From the NCBI RefSeq assembly GCF_963924675.1, contig NC_089230.1, positions 69,803,223 through 69,867,222 on the forward strand: a stretch of 64,000 nt of DNA, read 5' to 3'. The notes under the pieces were generated by a model that was given only the letters and a program-made list of their open reading frames with translations, was not told the origin of the DNA and searched no databases. This DNA is from Phocoena phocoena (Eukaryota > Chordata > Mammalia > Artiodactyla > Phocoenidae). A program made the position numbers and the translations under genes. Shown piece by piece: positions 36,248 to 48,600 of the stretch; within the stretch, counting starts at the first letter, position 1; each line of letters opens with the position of its first letter.

Positions 36248-36501
36248 AAAATTTGCATATGTAAGCTAAAGATGGTTGGCCTTCTCCTCATGGGGCCCCT
36301 TTTCATTTCTTTTCTTGTGTGTTCGTTAAGTTGCTGATCCTGAGTGATGATGTCAGTGTCTTCGTTTACAACCCTCTAAGCTCAGCTTCTAGGAGACTGC
36401 AAGGATGGTCCACACCATCACAAAGCCAGTTCCTAAAAGGTAGACTTGACTCTCACTTGAGAAAAAAATACAGTTCCATTAATGGCAAGGAGAATTTTTG
36501 G

Positions 36502-36665
36502 CTATTGGTATAAAACTATGATCACTGCCAAAACTGAAAGAAGTATTAGAGAAAAACTTCCATGGCAATGACTTCCTGCAGAAAACTGGATCCGACCTTC
36601 AACTGCTGGATAAATTACTCTCATTTTTGCGATGTATGCGGAAACCACGTTGATATCTTGGTCAC
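36502..36665 (-). CDS. NT5E: NT5E exon 9, coding part
   Basis: 164 bp encoding [40 protein letters not shown] and the hydrophobic [13 protein letters not shown] tail, then TAG at forward 36502-36504. Ser549 (FSAG) is the GPI attachment residue by homology, and the tail is the GPI-transfer signal that is removed. Acceptor TTTTTCTAG on the minus strand. The 3' UTR continues to lower coordinates. Confidence 0.95.
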
Positions 36666-39600
36666 CTAGAAAAATACATACATTATTTTAACTACAGAAA
36701 AAATAATCATCAATTAACAGTAAGAAGGGGAAAGCCAATGTACTTCTCGAAAGTCCTTTGTAATTAGATATAAGAGGGAAGATATATTCCTTTCATAAGC
36801 AGGGATAAAGTGTCACAGAAGACAAGAACAATGGCGATCACCAGTGCAAAGAATCTGATTGCTTTTTTATGTTCCAGATGAGAAATGTGCCCATTGTCCA
36901 ATATTGGATAATTGGGGGGAATAAATTGTCTAAGCTCTGAGATGACTCAATATAGAGGCTCTTGTCATCAATGCCTCTGAACCACTCCGGACTGAGGGCA
37001 TTAGGGAACTGGGTCAATATCAGTTAGCTGAGACATAAAATTGGCTTGTTTTTTTTGGCTTGCCTGCTCAGGAATCATTTTCACGTAACTGATGCTGAGG
37101 CAATGGAGTCTTCACTTGCAAAAGAGAGGAGAACCGACAAATACTAATCGCCTGTAACTACAACAAACCCCTAGGGATCTGACAGACCTTTTTATTAAAA
37201 AAATGCCACACTACAGGGCTTCCCTGGTGGTGCAGTGGTTGAGAGTCCGCCTGCCGATGAAGGGGACACAGGTTCGTGCCCCGGTTTAGGAGGATCCCAC
37301 ATGCTGCGGAGCGGCTGGGCCCGTGAGCCGTGGCCGCTGAGCCTGCGCGTCCGGAGCCTGTGCTCCGCAACAGGAGAGGCCACAGCAGTGAGAGGCCCGC
37401 GTACCGCAAAAAAAAAAAAAAAAAAATGCCACACTACAAATCATATATCTGATAGGGCGGTTAATATCCACAGTATATAAAGAATGTATACAACTCAAAT
37501 ACAGGTGACCAACAAGCACATGGAAAGATGCTCAACATCACTAATCATCAGGGAAATGCAAATAAAACCACAGTGAGATATCACGTCACGCCTGTTACAA
37601 TGACTGTTATCAAAATGACAAGAAATAAGTGTTGGTGAGGATGTGGGGAAAAGGAACTCTAGTGCATCGTGTGCAGAAATGTAAATTTGTGCAGCCACTA
37701 TAGAAAATAGTAGGAGGCTCCTCAAGACATTAAAAATAGGACTACCATATGATCCAGCAATTCCCCTCCTGGGTATTTATCTAAATAAAATGAAAATAGT
37801 AATTTGAAAAGATATATACGCCCCCCCCTCCCCGCCATGTTCATTGCAGCATTATTTACAATAGCCAAGATAAGGAAATGAGTGTCCATCAGTGGAAGAA
37901 TGGATAAAGAAGATGTGATATATATACACACACAATGGAATACTCTTCAGCCATAAAAAAATGGCCTCTTGCCATTTGCAACAACAGGGATGGACCTTGG
38001 GGACATTATGCTAAGTGAAATAATTCAGAGAAAGGAATACCACATGATCTCATTTATGTGGAATTCAACAATAAAAGCAAGCTCAGATACAGAGAATGGA
38101 CTGGTGGTTGCCAGAGGCGGGTGGGTGAGGATGCACAATGGGTGAAAGGGGTCAAAAGTTATTACAGACTTGCAGTTATAAAAAAAAATAAGCCCTGGGG
38201 ATGTAATGTACAGCATAGTGAATATAGTTACTAATACTGTATTGCATATTTGAAAGATGCTACGAGGGTAGATCTTAAATATCCTTATTACAAGAAAAAA
38301 AATTTTTTTGTGATTATGTGAGGTGACAGATGTTAACTAGACTTATTGTGGCGAGCATTTTGCAGTGTATACAAATGGTGAATCATGTTGTACACCTGAA
38401 ACTAATATAATGTTATATGTCAATTATACCTCAATAAAAACAATATATTACTATCAATATAATACTTAAAAAGAACTCTTCTCTCTGCAGTGGTTCTCAC
38501 CCCTGGGTATACATTAGAATCACTGGAAGAGACTTTTACCCCACCCAGGTAAATCAGAATCTCTTAAAAGTTGGGACCAGTGCATTGGTATTTAATTTAA
38601 AATGCTCCCCAAGTGATTCTAATGAAGAGCCAGGGTTGAGAAGCCTTAGGGCCAAGGCCTTGGGTGATGCACAGTCATCAACTTCTTTGTTTCATGCAGG
38701 GCTCTAGAGGACACCTTTCAAGCCTGCCTTTCCATTTCCTATCATGGGATGGGTGGAAGTGCCTGGCGCCTTTCCTCCCAGGAAGGGCTGTCTCCTTTGC
38801 CCTGGAACTGTCCTTCACCCTCCTTGGGATACACAGCGAAAATAGCAGTCCCCTATGATAAGGCTGAAGAGGAACCTGGCTGAGCTCCCTGCTGGAGACA
38901 GATGCAGGGAAGCTGTGCACGTGTCTTGTAAACACACTAGTTTCTGCCCTGGAGAACAGGAAGGGGTAGTGTACTGGCAGTGGACTCTATGCATAGGAGG
39001 CGGTTCTCAGTTGGATTTTAAAAAATGAGCAGGGGGTATAATGACCCTCACTGCTGCTGGAAATATCACCTGCGGTCAAGTGTGGTGGTTCCTATCATTT
39101 GCTCCAACGCACTGTGCAGAACGGGGCAGGGGACATATCCCATCCATGCCTACCTGACCTGTTTACACTAAAAGCTTCTTGAAGAAAGTTTAGATGATTT
39201 AATATAGTTTCCCACATCCAGCCTAAAGTTCTAGAAGTCTGGTCTTTCTATAAGTGCCACACTGATTGATATTTCACAATTTAAATAGCTGGTTATATGT
39301 ACTTAAAAGAGTTTTAAAACACATTTTATGTAAAAATGTTTTCCCCTGGGCTTGGGTGGATGGGTACGTGTGCTGGGGAGAGGCAGGGCAGTATTCCCCC
39401 AGGCCGTGCTGCTGTTTCCCAACAAACAAAGCAGGAAGTGGTCGGCAATGTGGGGACGCATCTGGATTTCTGGCTTTGCCCTCCGAGCATTATGTGTAGC
39501 TCCCCTCTTGGGACCAGTTCTGTTCTCCGGTACCTCTGGGCTAGGGAGGGGTGGAGACACTTGTGCTTACCAGAGTCATGTTTTAACACTTCGTCTTTTA

Positions 39601-42600
39601 TCATCCGGAATCCATCCCCACCCTTGGCAAGGAAGTTCGGGAGGATCACCTTGTACACCTCATCCATTCTGAGGGGCTCGTAACTGGGCACGCGACACTG
39701 GGTGCAAAGGACCTCTAATTTGACCACTCTTTCCCCAGGGTTTCGGGAAAGATCGTACACCACGTGAATTCCTAGAAAAGAAATGAGCCTGTATGTTTTC
39801 ACTGGATCCAAAGGGAAATTTCTGTTTTCTAAGAAAGGGCCAAATCTGGAATTGGGGCACTGGGCTTAGTTTTCATTTAGTTTGAGCTTGAGTGAAATTT
39901 CAGCAACAGAGCTGAGGTGACATTGCAGCTACCCTATCTGGTTAGGTTTGTCCTTGAGTCCTTCTGGGAGGTCTGAGAACCCCCAGGAGGAAAACTGGCT
40001 CTGGCCCAGAGTGGGCGAGAGGTGACTCTGCAGGGAGAAAACAGACCTTTTTAAAATCCTAAGTTAATTGGTCCAGCAACTTGGTTCAGTGGCTCTGGAA
40101 AATGAGGAACAGATGACAGGCACAGAACCTTGCACCATCTTGATGACTAAGAGACGTTAATAATTTGGGCTTGGATGACTTTCACAAAACATACGACTAC
40201 CCAGCACTGTGCTGGGGCACCAGAGCCCCGGTGTTCCCTCCACTCTGTCCTGGAAAACGCAGAATATCTGGGCTACCCCACAGGCAGCAGCCTGGACCCC
40301 ACCACACTCTACAGCCCCTCGATCCCAGCAGCCGAGTGCCCTGCAGAGGGAAGACTTCACAAAGCAATCACAGCCCTCAGGTGCAGCCCGCTATCTACGC
40401 TATCTACGGGCCGGAAACTCAGGCCAGAATGTGGAGTCAGAGTCAAACAAGATCATTCATATTAATTTAAAGTTGAATTCATTGGACTGTGGACTTAATT
40501 ATTGACGAAAGCATTTCAGAAGTCCATGACAATTTGGGAAGCATTTGTTTTCCTTCCGTTTTCACTGCAATCCATGAGATAAGCAGGCCCATTTTCTCAC
40601 CATGCTCCTAGAGGCTGAGGGCTTGCCCCAGGTCCCGCTGGACCCAGAGCCAAGTTCCTATGTCTTGTCCAGACTGCCCCGCCCAGAAATCATCCTTGTT
40701 AATACTTATTGGACACTGCATTCCTTTGAACTTCTGTATGGTTCCAGGCACTCACAGAAAAAACAGACAAAAAAAAACCCTTTTCTGTTTTTTTACGAAG
40801 AATATTGAATGTTGAAGCAACCAAGATTTTAATAGAAACTAGACCTCAAGGCAGCTGACCTGCTTAGAGTTTGGGGGGCCAGCTCCTGCCGAGACCATCC
40901 GATGTCCAAATCAGACTTGGCAAATGGTGCTCATTTTCGGGGCCTTGGGGCTCTGACCCCAACCTACTCCAGTGGTCTGGCCATTGAAAAGACTGTGCGT
41001 TGGTGTTGGGTGTGTGAAAACCCAAACAGGCCTGACCAAGAGGTTCTGGTAAGGGGGGAGCTAAGCCAACCAGCAGGAAAGCCCACCCCACCTTTCAAGG
41101 TGACTTACCGCCCACCTGCAGGAACTCCCCTGTGGACTGGCCGTAGCGGTACACGCTGTGCTCGAAGGCCTTCTTCAGGGTGGAGCCTTTTAATTGGACC
41201 AGGTCAAAGGTGCCTCCAAAGGGCAACACAGCAGCCAGGTTCTCCCAGGTAATTGTGCCTGAGGGTAGTCACAGATGAGGCGAGGAGGAAAACAGCTGGA
41301 GAACTAGCACACCCCATGGCCGGTGTCCTTTAGGACTGGCGGAGCAGGTGAAGGAGACACGGGGCACAGGGAGGCTGTGAGGACAGCACAGCTGCGTCTA
41401 AGTGTTCCTGACACTTAGGGGGAGGATGGAATCAAGAGGCTTCTGGCCGTGCCCTCCACCACTGAGGCTGACACTTTTTGACAGCGTTATAAGGGAAGAC
41501 TACAACAGTGTCTTGAATATCTGTCTGGTTGGTTTGTTTTACCATATGCTATAATCCTGGATACCTGTAAATGCACTAGAGGAACTTATCCAGCTCTTTT
41601 TTTCCCAGCACCTAAGATGGGCAATTTTTTTTTTTGGCCATGCCGCATGGCATGTGGGCTCTTAGTTCCTCGACCAGGGATGGAACCTGTGCCCCCTGCA
41701 GGGGAAGCACAGAGTCCTAACCACTGGATCGCCAGGGACGTCCCAAGATGGGCAATTTTGTCCTCTTTCCAGATATCCAGGTGGAGGCCATCACTATTTT
41801 GCATACATCAGCCACCATATGCGTTTTGCCGTGTGAATCAGAAGTTGAGCTAAACCTTGGTGCCAGTAAGGCTGGCTGCTCCCTCTGTGAGCAAATGCAT
41901 CCAAGAACACACAAGCCTGTGTGCGCCCTTCAGGTGGGGCACTGACTCGAGTGGCCAAAGGGCCTGGCACGGTGGGGGGGGTCTTGGGGGACCGGTCAGA
42001 CAGACAGCACGCTGAGCTGAGGCCGGGGGCTGGGGGCCGGGAGCATACCGTTGTTCCGCTCATCAATGGGTGACCGGATGCTGCCTCCGTTTAAAATGCA
42101 CATGGACACGTGGTTCCAGGACATCTCATCCGGGTGTCTCAGGTTGTTGTTAATCTGCAACAGTAGCATGAATTTACACTCGTTATTCTGGGTCCTCCTC
42201 CTTAGGGTCAGTGCCCGGAACTTGGTTAGCTGCACCGGGCAAATAAAGCTGCTGTTCTCCTGCTCCTGTGTGTGCCCAGAGCTTTCTCAAGTGTAATTCA
42301 TCAGAACTAGTCTTATGCTCTGAGAAGCAAACCTCAGATACTGTGACCAGTCCCAGGTCAGACTCTTGAGTAGCCAGTAGCTCTGAGCCCCTCTCCTAAG
42401 ACCCCTGCAACCCGCCAGGCCAGGGGCCCTTAGCAAAGCCAGCACTTGAAGTAGGAGGAAGGGGCTTCTGTGCAGACTGACCCACGGGGCTGCTCCCCCC
42501 AGGGCTCCTCCAGGGCAGGACCCACATTTGCTCCTGAGGGCGGAGCCCAGAAGCCTTTCAACTCCAGATCTCAGGCCACAAAGGACCCTGGCATCCATGT

Positions 42601-45600
42601 CTAGGTCCCCAGCCAGTTCCCAAGCTGGCAATTTTGGATACAAGAGAGAGATGGGGGAGCCCCTGAAACGGGGGAGAGTTTCATTCTTCCTTTTCTTTTA
42701 CAAAACATATGTTTAGTTACAAGAAATAAAACGAATTACATTCTCATTTGAAAAAATATGATGGTGGAAGAGGTGAGGGAGACACAGGGCCACAGGGCGG
42801 CTATGAGGGCAGCACAGCTGCAGTGTTCCTGATGCTTAGCGGGAGAAGGGCCTCATTCTCTGTCAGGTAAGCCCTGCTAGAGCCTGGGGTGTTTCCTTCC
42901 AGACCCGCCTCTGCACATTCACAACTCTGGCTTCTCGTTAGCTGCTTGTCTCGCACTGACCGTGCGATGCTGAGCCTCCAGCACTTGTCCCACCTTGGAA
43001 AGCGTGAGTGTCGTCATTTACTTGGCAGACATTTATTGAGTGTGGCTGCATCCTAGGTACCGGGCACCCGGCACCGAGGTGAGCCCAGACAAAGGAACAG
43101 CCTCTTGGGTGCCCCTGGCATGGTGAGTCTCAGCTGGAGACCTCGGCTGCCCGCAGATAGGTGGACAGAGGGGTGTTTTTGGTGTGGGAACTCGCTCCAA
43201 CATGGGACTTATTATTCTTGTGATAACTGCCTTGCTTGTGAAGGTGGTTCACACAAGGCCGAGTTCTCTGGGGTCAAGAGGACAGATCAGTGAAACACAC
43301 TCTGGCCTAGTTAGGCCTAGGCAGATGTATTTAATTCTATGTCTACTTCTTGGGAGGAGCAGAGTTTGTGGATTCAGGTCATCTTACCAAAGGAAAGCAA
43401 CATCCAATATTCAGACACCTAAGATGAGCACCTTGAAATAAAGGCTTCTGTCCTTTTTTTTTTGGCGGCACTGCGCAGCATGCAGAACTCACCTGAACAG
43501 GGATCGAACCTGCACCCCCTGCAGCGGAAGCATGGAATCTTAACCACTGGACCGCCAGGGAAGTCCAAGGCTGCCGTTCTTGTAAAGCAATAAAGGGATG
43601 GCCCACTGGTCTGGTTCGGGCACCTTCCCAAGGTACTCAGTGTGATTACACGCCAAGCTTTTGTCTGGGGACTAATTTCTAAAAGTCCTCAATTCTGTAA
43701 CTGTCAGGTTGTCCGTCCTTGCATCCTTCCTCCCTAGGCACGGGCCCTGCTCTCCTGTGGACCACTCACCACAGCATCACAAATCAGGTTGCCCATGTTG
43801 CATTCTCGAAAGCGGCATGACTGAGTGGTGCCATCCAGATAGACAATTGTTTTCCCCAGTTCCTGGGTCGAGTAATTATCTAATTTTATCCTCCATTTGT
43901 TAATGTCTGCTTTTATGCTTGGATCTAGAAGAAAACAAACAAATCAGCCTGCAGTTAAAGCCTAAATGTTGGAGAAAGGCTCAAACGTCATTCAGCTCAC
44001 CTGGCGTGAGTACACAGTTCTTTACCGTATTTGTGTACATTTTGATTTTGACTGGGAAATTTCCTTAGGAACCTCTGTTCCATTTCCTGGGAGTAAGACC
44101 CAGCTTGGATCTTAAAGACGTGCCAAGTAAATCAGCATCAACTCGTCACATCTGAATGAGTGTCTGCTGGCTCAATGGGGAGGGCATTAGTGGTGGGGAG
44201 ACAATGAGAGGCCCAAGGGCAGGTATAAAGGGTTGAGACGTCCGGCTACAGGGTCCCGGCCCCTCCCTCTGGCTGTCAGGAGCTCTGGCTCTCCAGGGCC
44301 CCTGGTCACCCGTCCTTCCCTATCTGATCACGGTAAGCAGGAAAGGGCAGGCGAGAGAGAAGCACAGGAGGATGTTCATGTACACTGTATGAAATGCATG
44401 ACATGGGGGCTTCCCTGGTGGTGCAGTGGTTGAGAGTCCGCCTGCCGATGCAGGGGACACGGGTTCGTGCCCCGGTCCAGGAGGATCCCACATGCCGCGC
44501 AGCGGCTGGGCCCGTGGACCATGGCCGCTGAGCCTGCGCGTCCGGAGCCTGTGCTCCGCGACGGGAGAGGCCACGGCAGTGAGGGGCCCGCATATCGCAA
44601 AAAAAAAAAAAAAAAAAAAAAATGAAATGCATGACATGAAATGTCTTTTCGTTTTGATTCCCAGATCAAAAAGTAAGAAAGACACACGCATTTGAGGACC
44701 TGAAGCCCATGGAGACTGGGCCGCTTGCCCAGTTACACTGCTCCCTTTGCCCCAACAATCAGCTCTCCTCTGGACATGGGCCGAGAGTGGCTCTCCTGCG
44801 CCAGGGTGAAGCTGGAAGAGACACGAGAGGCAGCAACACAGTGTCTGATGCTGAGAGGGCTTGGAGGAGCACATGGGGCTTTTGCAATTCGTGTGTGTTT
44901 TAAATCTCCTTATCCACGAAGAGGGTAGAGTAAACTCAAGGGAGAAAGAAGCTCGGGTCTTCAAAAACATTGTCCTGAAACATTAACCAAAAAATAAAAA
45001 GGAAAAAAAAAAAGAAAAAAGAAATCCAGCCACCAAATCTTTGCATTGGTGGATCACTGCCCTGAATTTCACGTACCTTCCAGAATGCTGCTGTTGAGAA
45101 GGATGGGATTTCCATGTGAAGTGACGACGTTTCCTTTTTCATCAAACTCGACCTTCAGATAGCCTAGGTATTTGCCAAAAGCATAGGCCTGGACCACGGG
45201 AACCTGCCGTCCGTCATCGGACGTGACTATGAATGGGTACTGCCCCGCCGGCACCTCTTTGGAAGGTGGAGTGCCTGCAATGAAAGATCCAAAGTTAATC
45301 AAGTGGGCCCTTGTTCATGGACGGCCGGGAGCCTGCAGGCTGCCGGCCAGGTGACTGCGAATTCTGAACTAACGATTTGCCAGCTGCTGCTCCACACAGC
45401 TGGTCTTTCAGAGCCCAGCTCGGGCATCTGCCCCTGTTTCCGAATGCCCTTTTGGCACGTGAATCCTTCCATTCTCAACCCAGCAGCGGTTGCTAAGCTC
45501 TTGCTAAGTCCTGGGCACCGTGCCCGGTGCTACGTGGCATACAAAGATGCGACACTGCTAAGACAGTCCCACCTCCATCCTGACCCTGGCTCCAATCTCA

Positions 45601-48600
45601 CCAGCCGGGTGAAGCGGCCAAGCCACTTCACCTCACTGTGCTTCAGTTTCCCCATCTGTAAAATGGGCATAATAACGGGTTATTGCTGCCATCCTGGGCT
45701 TGGCAGTGCCAATTTCAAAGCCCTCGGGCGGCGGACTCTTGTGTCTACTGAGTCCTCCCTGGTGGCGGAGTCCTTCTGTGTGGGGGGAACGTGTCGGAGT
45801 CCCCGGTTTGGTGCTCTGGTGCTGTCGGGCCTCTGTGACGTGCAGAGGGGTACTCCGGGCGAGAGTGGGGCGGGGGGACGGCGGGTGCACAGGCAGGCTG
45901 TGGGCAGTGCCGACTCCTGAGGTCCAGTGTCTCACGGTGACCTCTAGAAAGGGTCCGCTCTTCACCGGGCCCAGAAAACCCCATACAATCATGCAAATCA
46001 ACCGGTTCAAATCTTCGTGTTCACTTTAAGGACACTCGTGAAACTGCCCAGGCCAAAAGCCACCAAGTATCTGAAGGATGTCACTTTACAGAAGCAATGT
46101 GTGCCATTCCATCATTCCAATGGTGGAGTTGGTAGGTGCGCCCAGGCCAAACAGTGGGGCCGGACGCAGGGTCGGTGGCCTCCAAAAGGTGAATTGTTAC
46201 TGCACACGCTCAAAAATGCAGAGAGTAATGCTGAGCTTAAGGGCTTAGATGCAGATTCTCTGGTCATGGAGCATGTTCAAGTGAACAAAGCCCCCAAGAT
46301 GCGATGCAGGATTTATAGAGCTTGTGATCGGATCAACACAAGCTCTCCCTGCCACATTGAGATGATCCTTCGTGGAAAAGAACAGACTGTTACTAAACCA
46401 GAAGAGGAGGTTGCACAGAACAAAAAGATACCCCAGAAAAAAACTGAAGAAACAAAAACTTATTACCTGGGAATAAATGCCGCAAAAAAAAAAAAAAAAA
46501 AAGTAAAAGAAAAAAAAGGCAAAATAACAATTCCTATTTCACAGGAATCTTGAGAGGATTAAACATTTAAACTCTCTTCCTGGGACTTCCCTGGTGGTCA
46601 AGACTCCATGCTCCCAATGCAGAGGCCTCGGGTTTGATCCCTGGTCAAGGAACTAGATCCCATGTGCCACAACTAAGTGTTCGCATGTCACAACTGAAGA
46701 TCCTGTATGCCGCAACTAAGACCCGGCACAGCCAAATTAAAACAAAACTCTCTTGCAGGCTGCCTGGCACATAATAGATACTCAATAAATGTGTATTTCT
46801 TTTCCCCATGAGGGAATGGCAACCTCTAGAAACCCTAGACACACACTCCAGAGCTTAGACTCTTTAGTGGAAGATCAGCAGAAATGACAAGAAATTAACA
46901 CAACATTGTAAATCAACTATACTCAATAAAAAATAGAAATGACAAAAGGCCATCCTTAGGTTTTTTTTTTTTTTCATCCTTAGGTTTTGTTGCTGAGTTC
47001 TGTGTCCCCTCGGGTGCCTTGAGGAAGAGCCACATTCACCGGGGCGGCCGACTGGCACACAGACCTCCCGCCCCAGCCAGACCGCAGACCTGCCGGGTTC
47101 TGCTGAGTTCTGTCTCAAAGGGGAGCCCTGGGGAGAGCCTGGGAGCCACTTATCTCAAAGGGGAGCCAGAGGCTGAGTCCCATCCCAGCACGGTCTCCCG
47201 GACACACGCCGTGTGAGGGTGGGAGCCCGGCACTCGGAGCATGAGCCCTGGGCTCTGATCACCTGGCACGTTTCAGTTCTACAACTGCACCCCTCCTATG
47301 GGTGCCCTGTACTTCCCATCTCACCTCCGGTGAGAGCGGGATCTCATCTGGGCTGTTCTGAGTCAGAGACTATAGAACAGATACCTTTGACCCACTATTA
47401 TTTCTATCACCTCCCTCTGCACACCCACTACCAGCGCTTCCTATTAGATGTTCACTGAGAGCCCGGAGAACTTCAGTTTGTGTTGGTTCCTCATTGGACC
47501 AGTTATGAGAGTCAGCCAGGAGCCAGCCCCGGGCTAGATCTCATTTAATCCTCCAGGAATCCCACGAGACAGCTCCTATTATTATCCCCACACTGTAGAC
47601 CAGAAGACCAGTTGTCACAGGCATGCGTCCATGGTCACGCAGCTGGTATGTGATGGAGGGCGGGTTGAAAAGCAGGGCTGTGAGACACCGGAGCTTATGT
47701 TCTCTCCACTGCCCAACACAGCCTACGACGTGCTGTTCTCAGAGAGCCTGCAAGAGCTGGTTTCCGAAGGGCACTCACCAAAGCAGGTGCAAGCCCAGTG
47801 GCTGCACCTTTGTGCCCCAAGCTGTGTCTGGGCTTCCCTTTTCACTGAAGACATTATGCTGTACACCTGGGTTTATGAAAAACCCAGTCCTGCCTTGCGC
47901 CTGAGCCAAAAGCAGCCCCTTTAGCTCAGTAACCACAGAGCAGAAGTGCTGCAAATACCAACATTTCACCAGCAGGAAATATTCATAGCTGTGGCCAATC
48001 TTAATTTCCCATTGTCTTGCTTCCTCTGGATAAAGAAGAAAGCCTTGGAATTTTATTTCTACAAAAGCACGGACTTGAGATCCAGTGCAGGCCGTGTCCC
48101 ATCTCCATTTGCACAGGCTTACGGGTGGCCGGCAGATGGTGGCGGTGACTGCCATAGATGGTCTGATGCATTGAAGAGTAGCATTCGGTTTTGTGGTGGT
48201 CCTTGGACAGACCTGGAGCCTGGCCTTTACTTCAGGGGACGGGGATGTGGCAGTCCCTTCACCTTCTCAGCTGGGCACGGTTAGGGATGGTGGCTCATCC
48301 TCTGAGCCCAGAGAAGCCTGGCAACGTGCAGTTCCCATTATATCCACAAGGTGGCGCACAACACCTCGTCCAGGAGGAACAGGCCCTACATCTGTTTCAG
48401 AAAGGGGTCTGGCAGATTCCTGGAAACCCAAGAGAAGGGCAAGCCTGACTTCTTTAGCCTTTATTTTTTCTGCCTTCCATAAATATATCTGAGTTTAAAC
48501 AGAACGTAAAAATTCGGAATCGAACTATGGGGTCAGATACCTCATCAGATCAGCTTGCTCTTTACAAATAGGAGCCACCAACCCCAGCTCCTGTAGCACA

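Larger units (their letters stand above)
34655..36501 (-). other. NT5E: NT5E 3' UTR
   Basis: Region between the stop codon and the likely distal poly(A) site, about 1.85 kb, similar to the long 3' UTR I recall for mammalian NT5E. Two AATAAA signals on the minus strand are visible: proximal (forward 36242-36247) and distal (forward 34673-34678). A MIR element lies within it. The distal end is inferred. Confidence 0.65.

Noticed and set aside
39336..39683. Plus-strand ORFs over NT5E exon 8
   Set aside because: Shadow of the real minus-strand exon 39571-39771; no splice or homology support on the + strand.
44320..44970. 216-codon minus-strand ORF, the longest in the window
   Set aside because: It runs through a CHR SINE and its T run (poly-Phe), with no homology outside it. 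The same SINE-encoded peptide patterns recur at every copy (2841-3206, 9044-9310, 25554-25934, 37195-37434, 57404-57649).
46017..46553. 178-codon ORF as a functional RPL17 gene
   Set aside because: The apparent start is out of frame with the 5' homology, codons are missing, and the tail reads into a poly(A) run.
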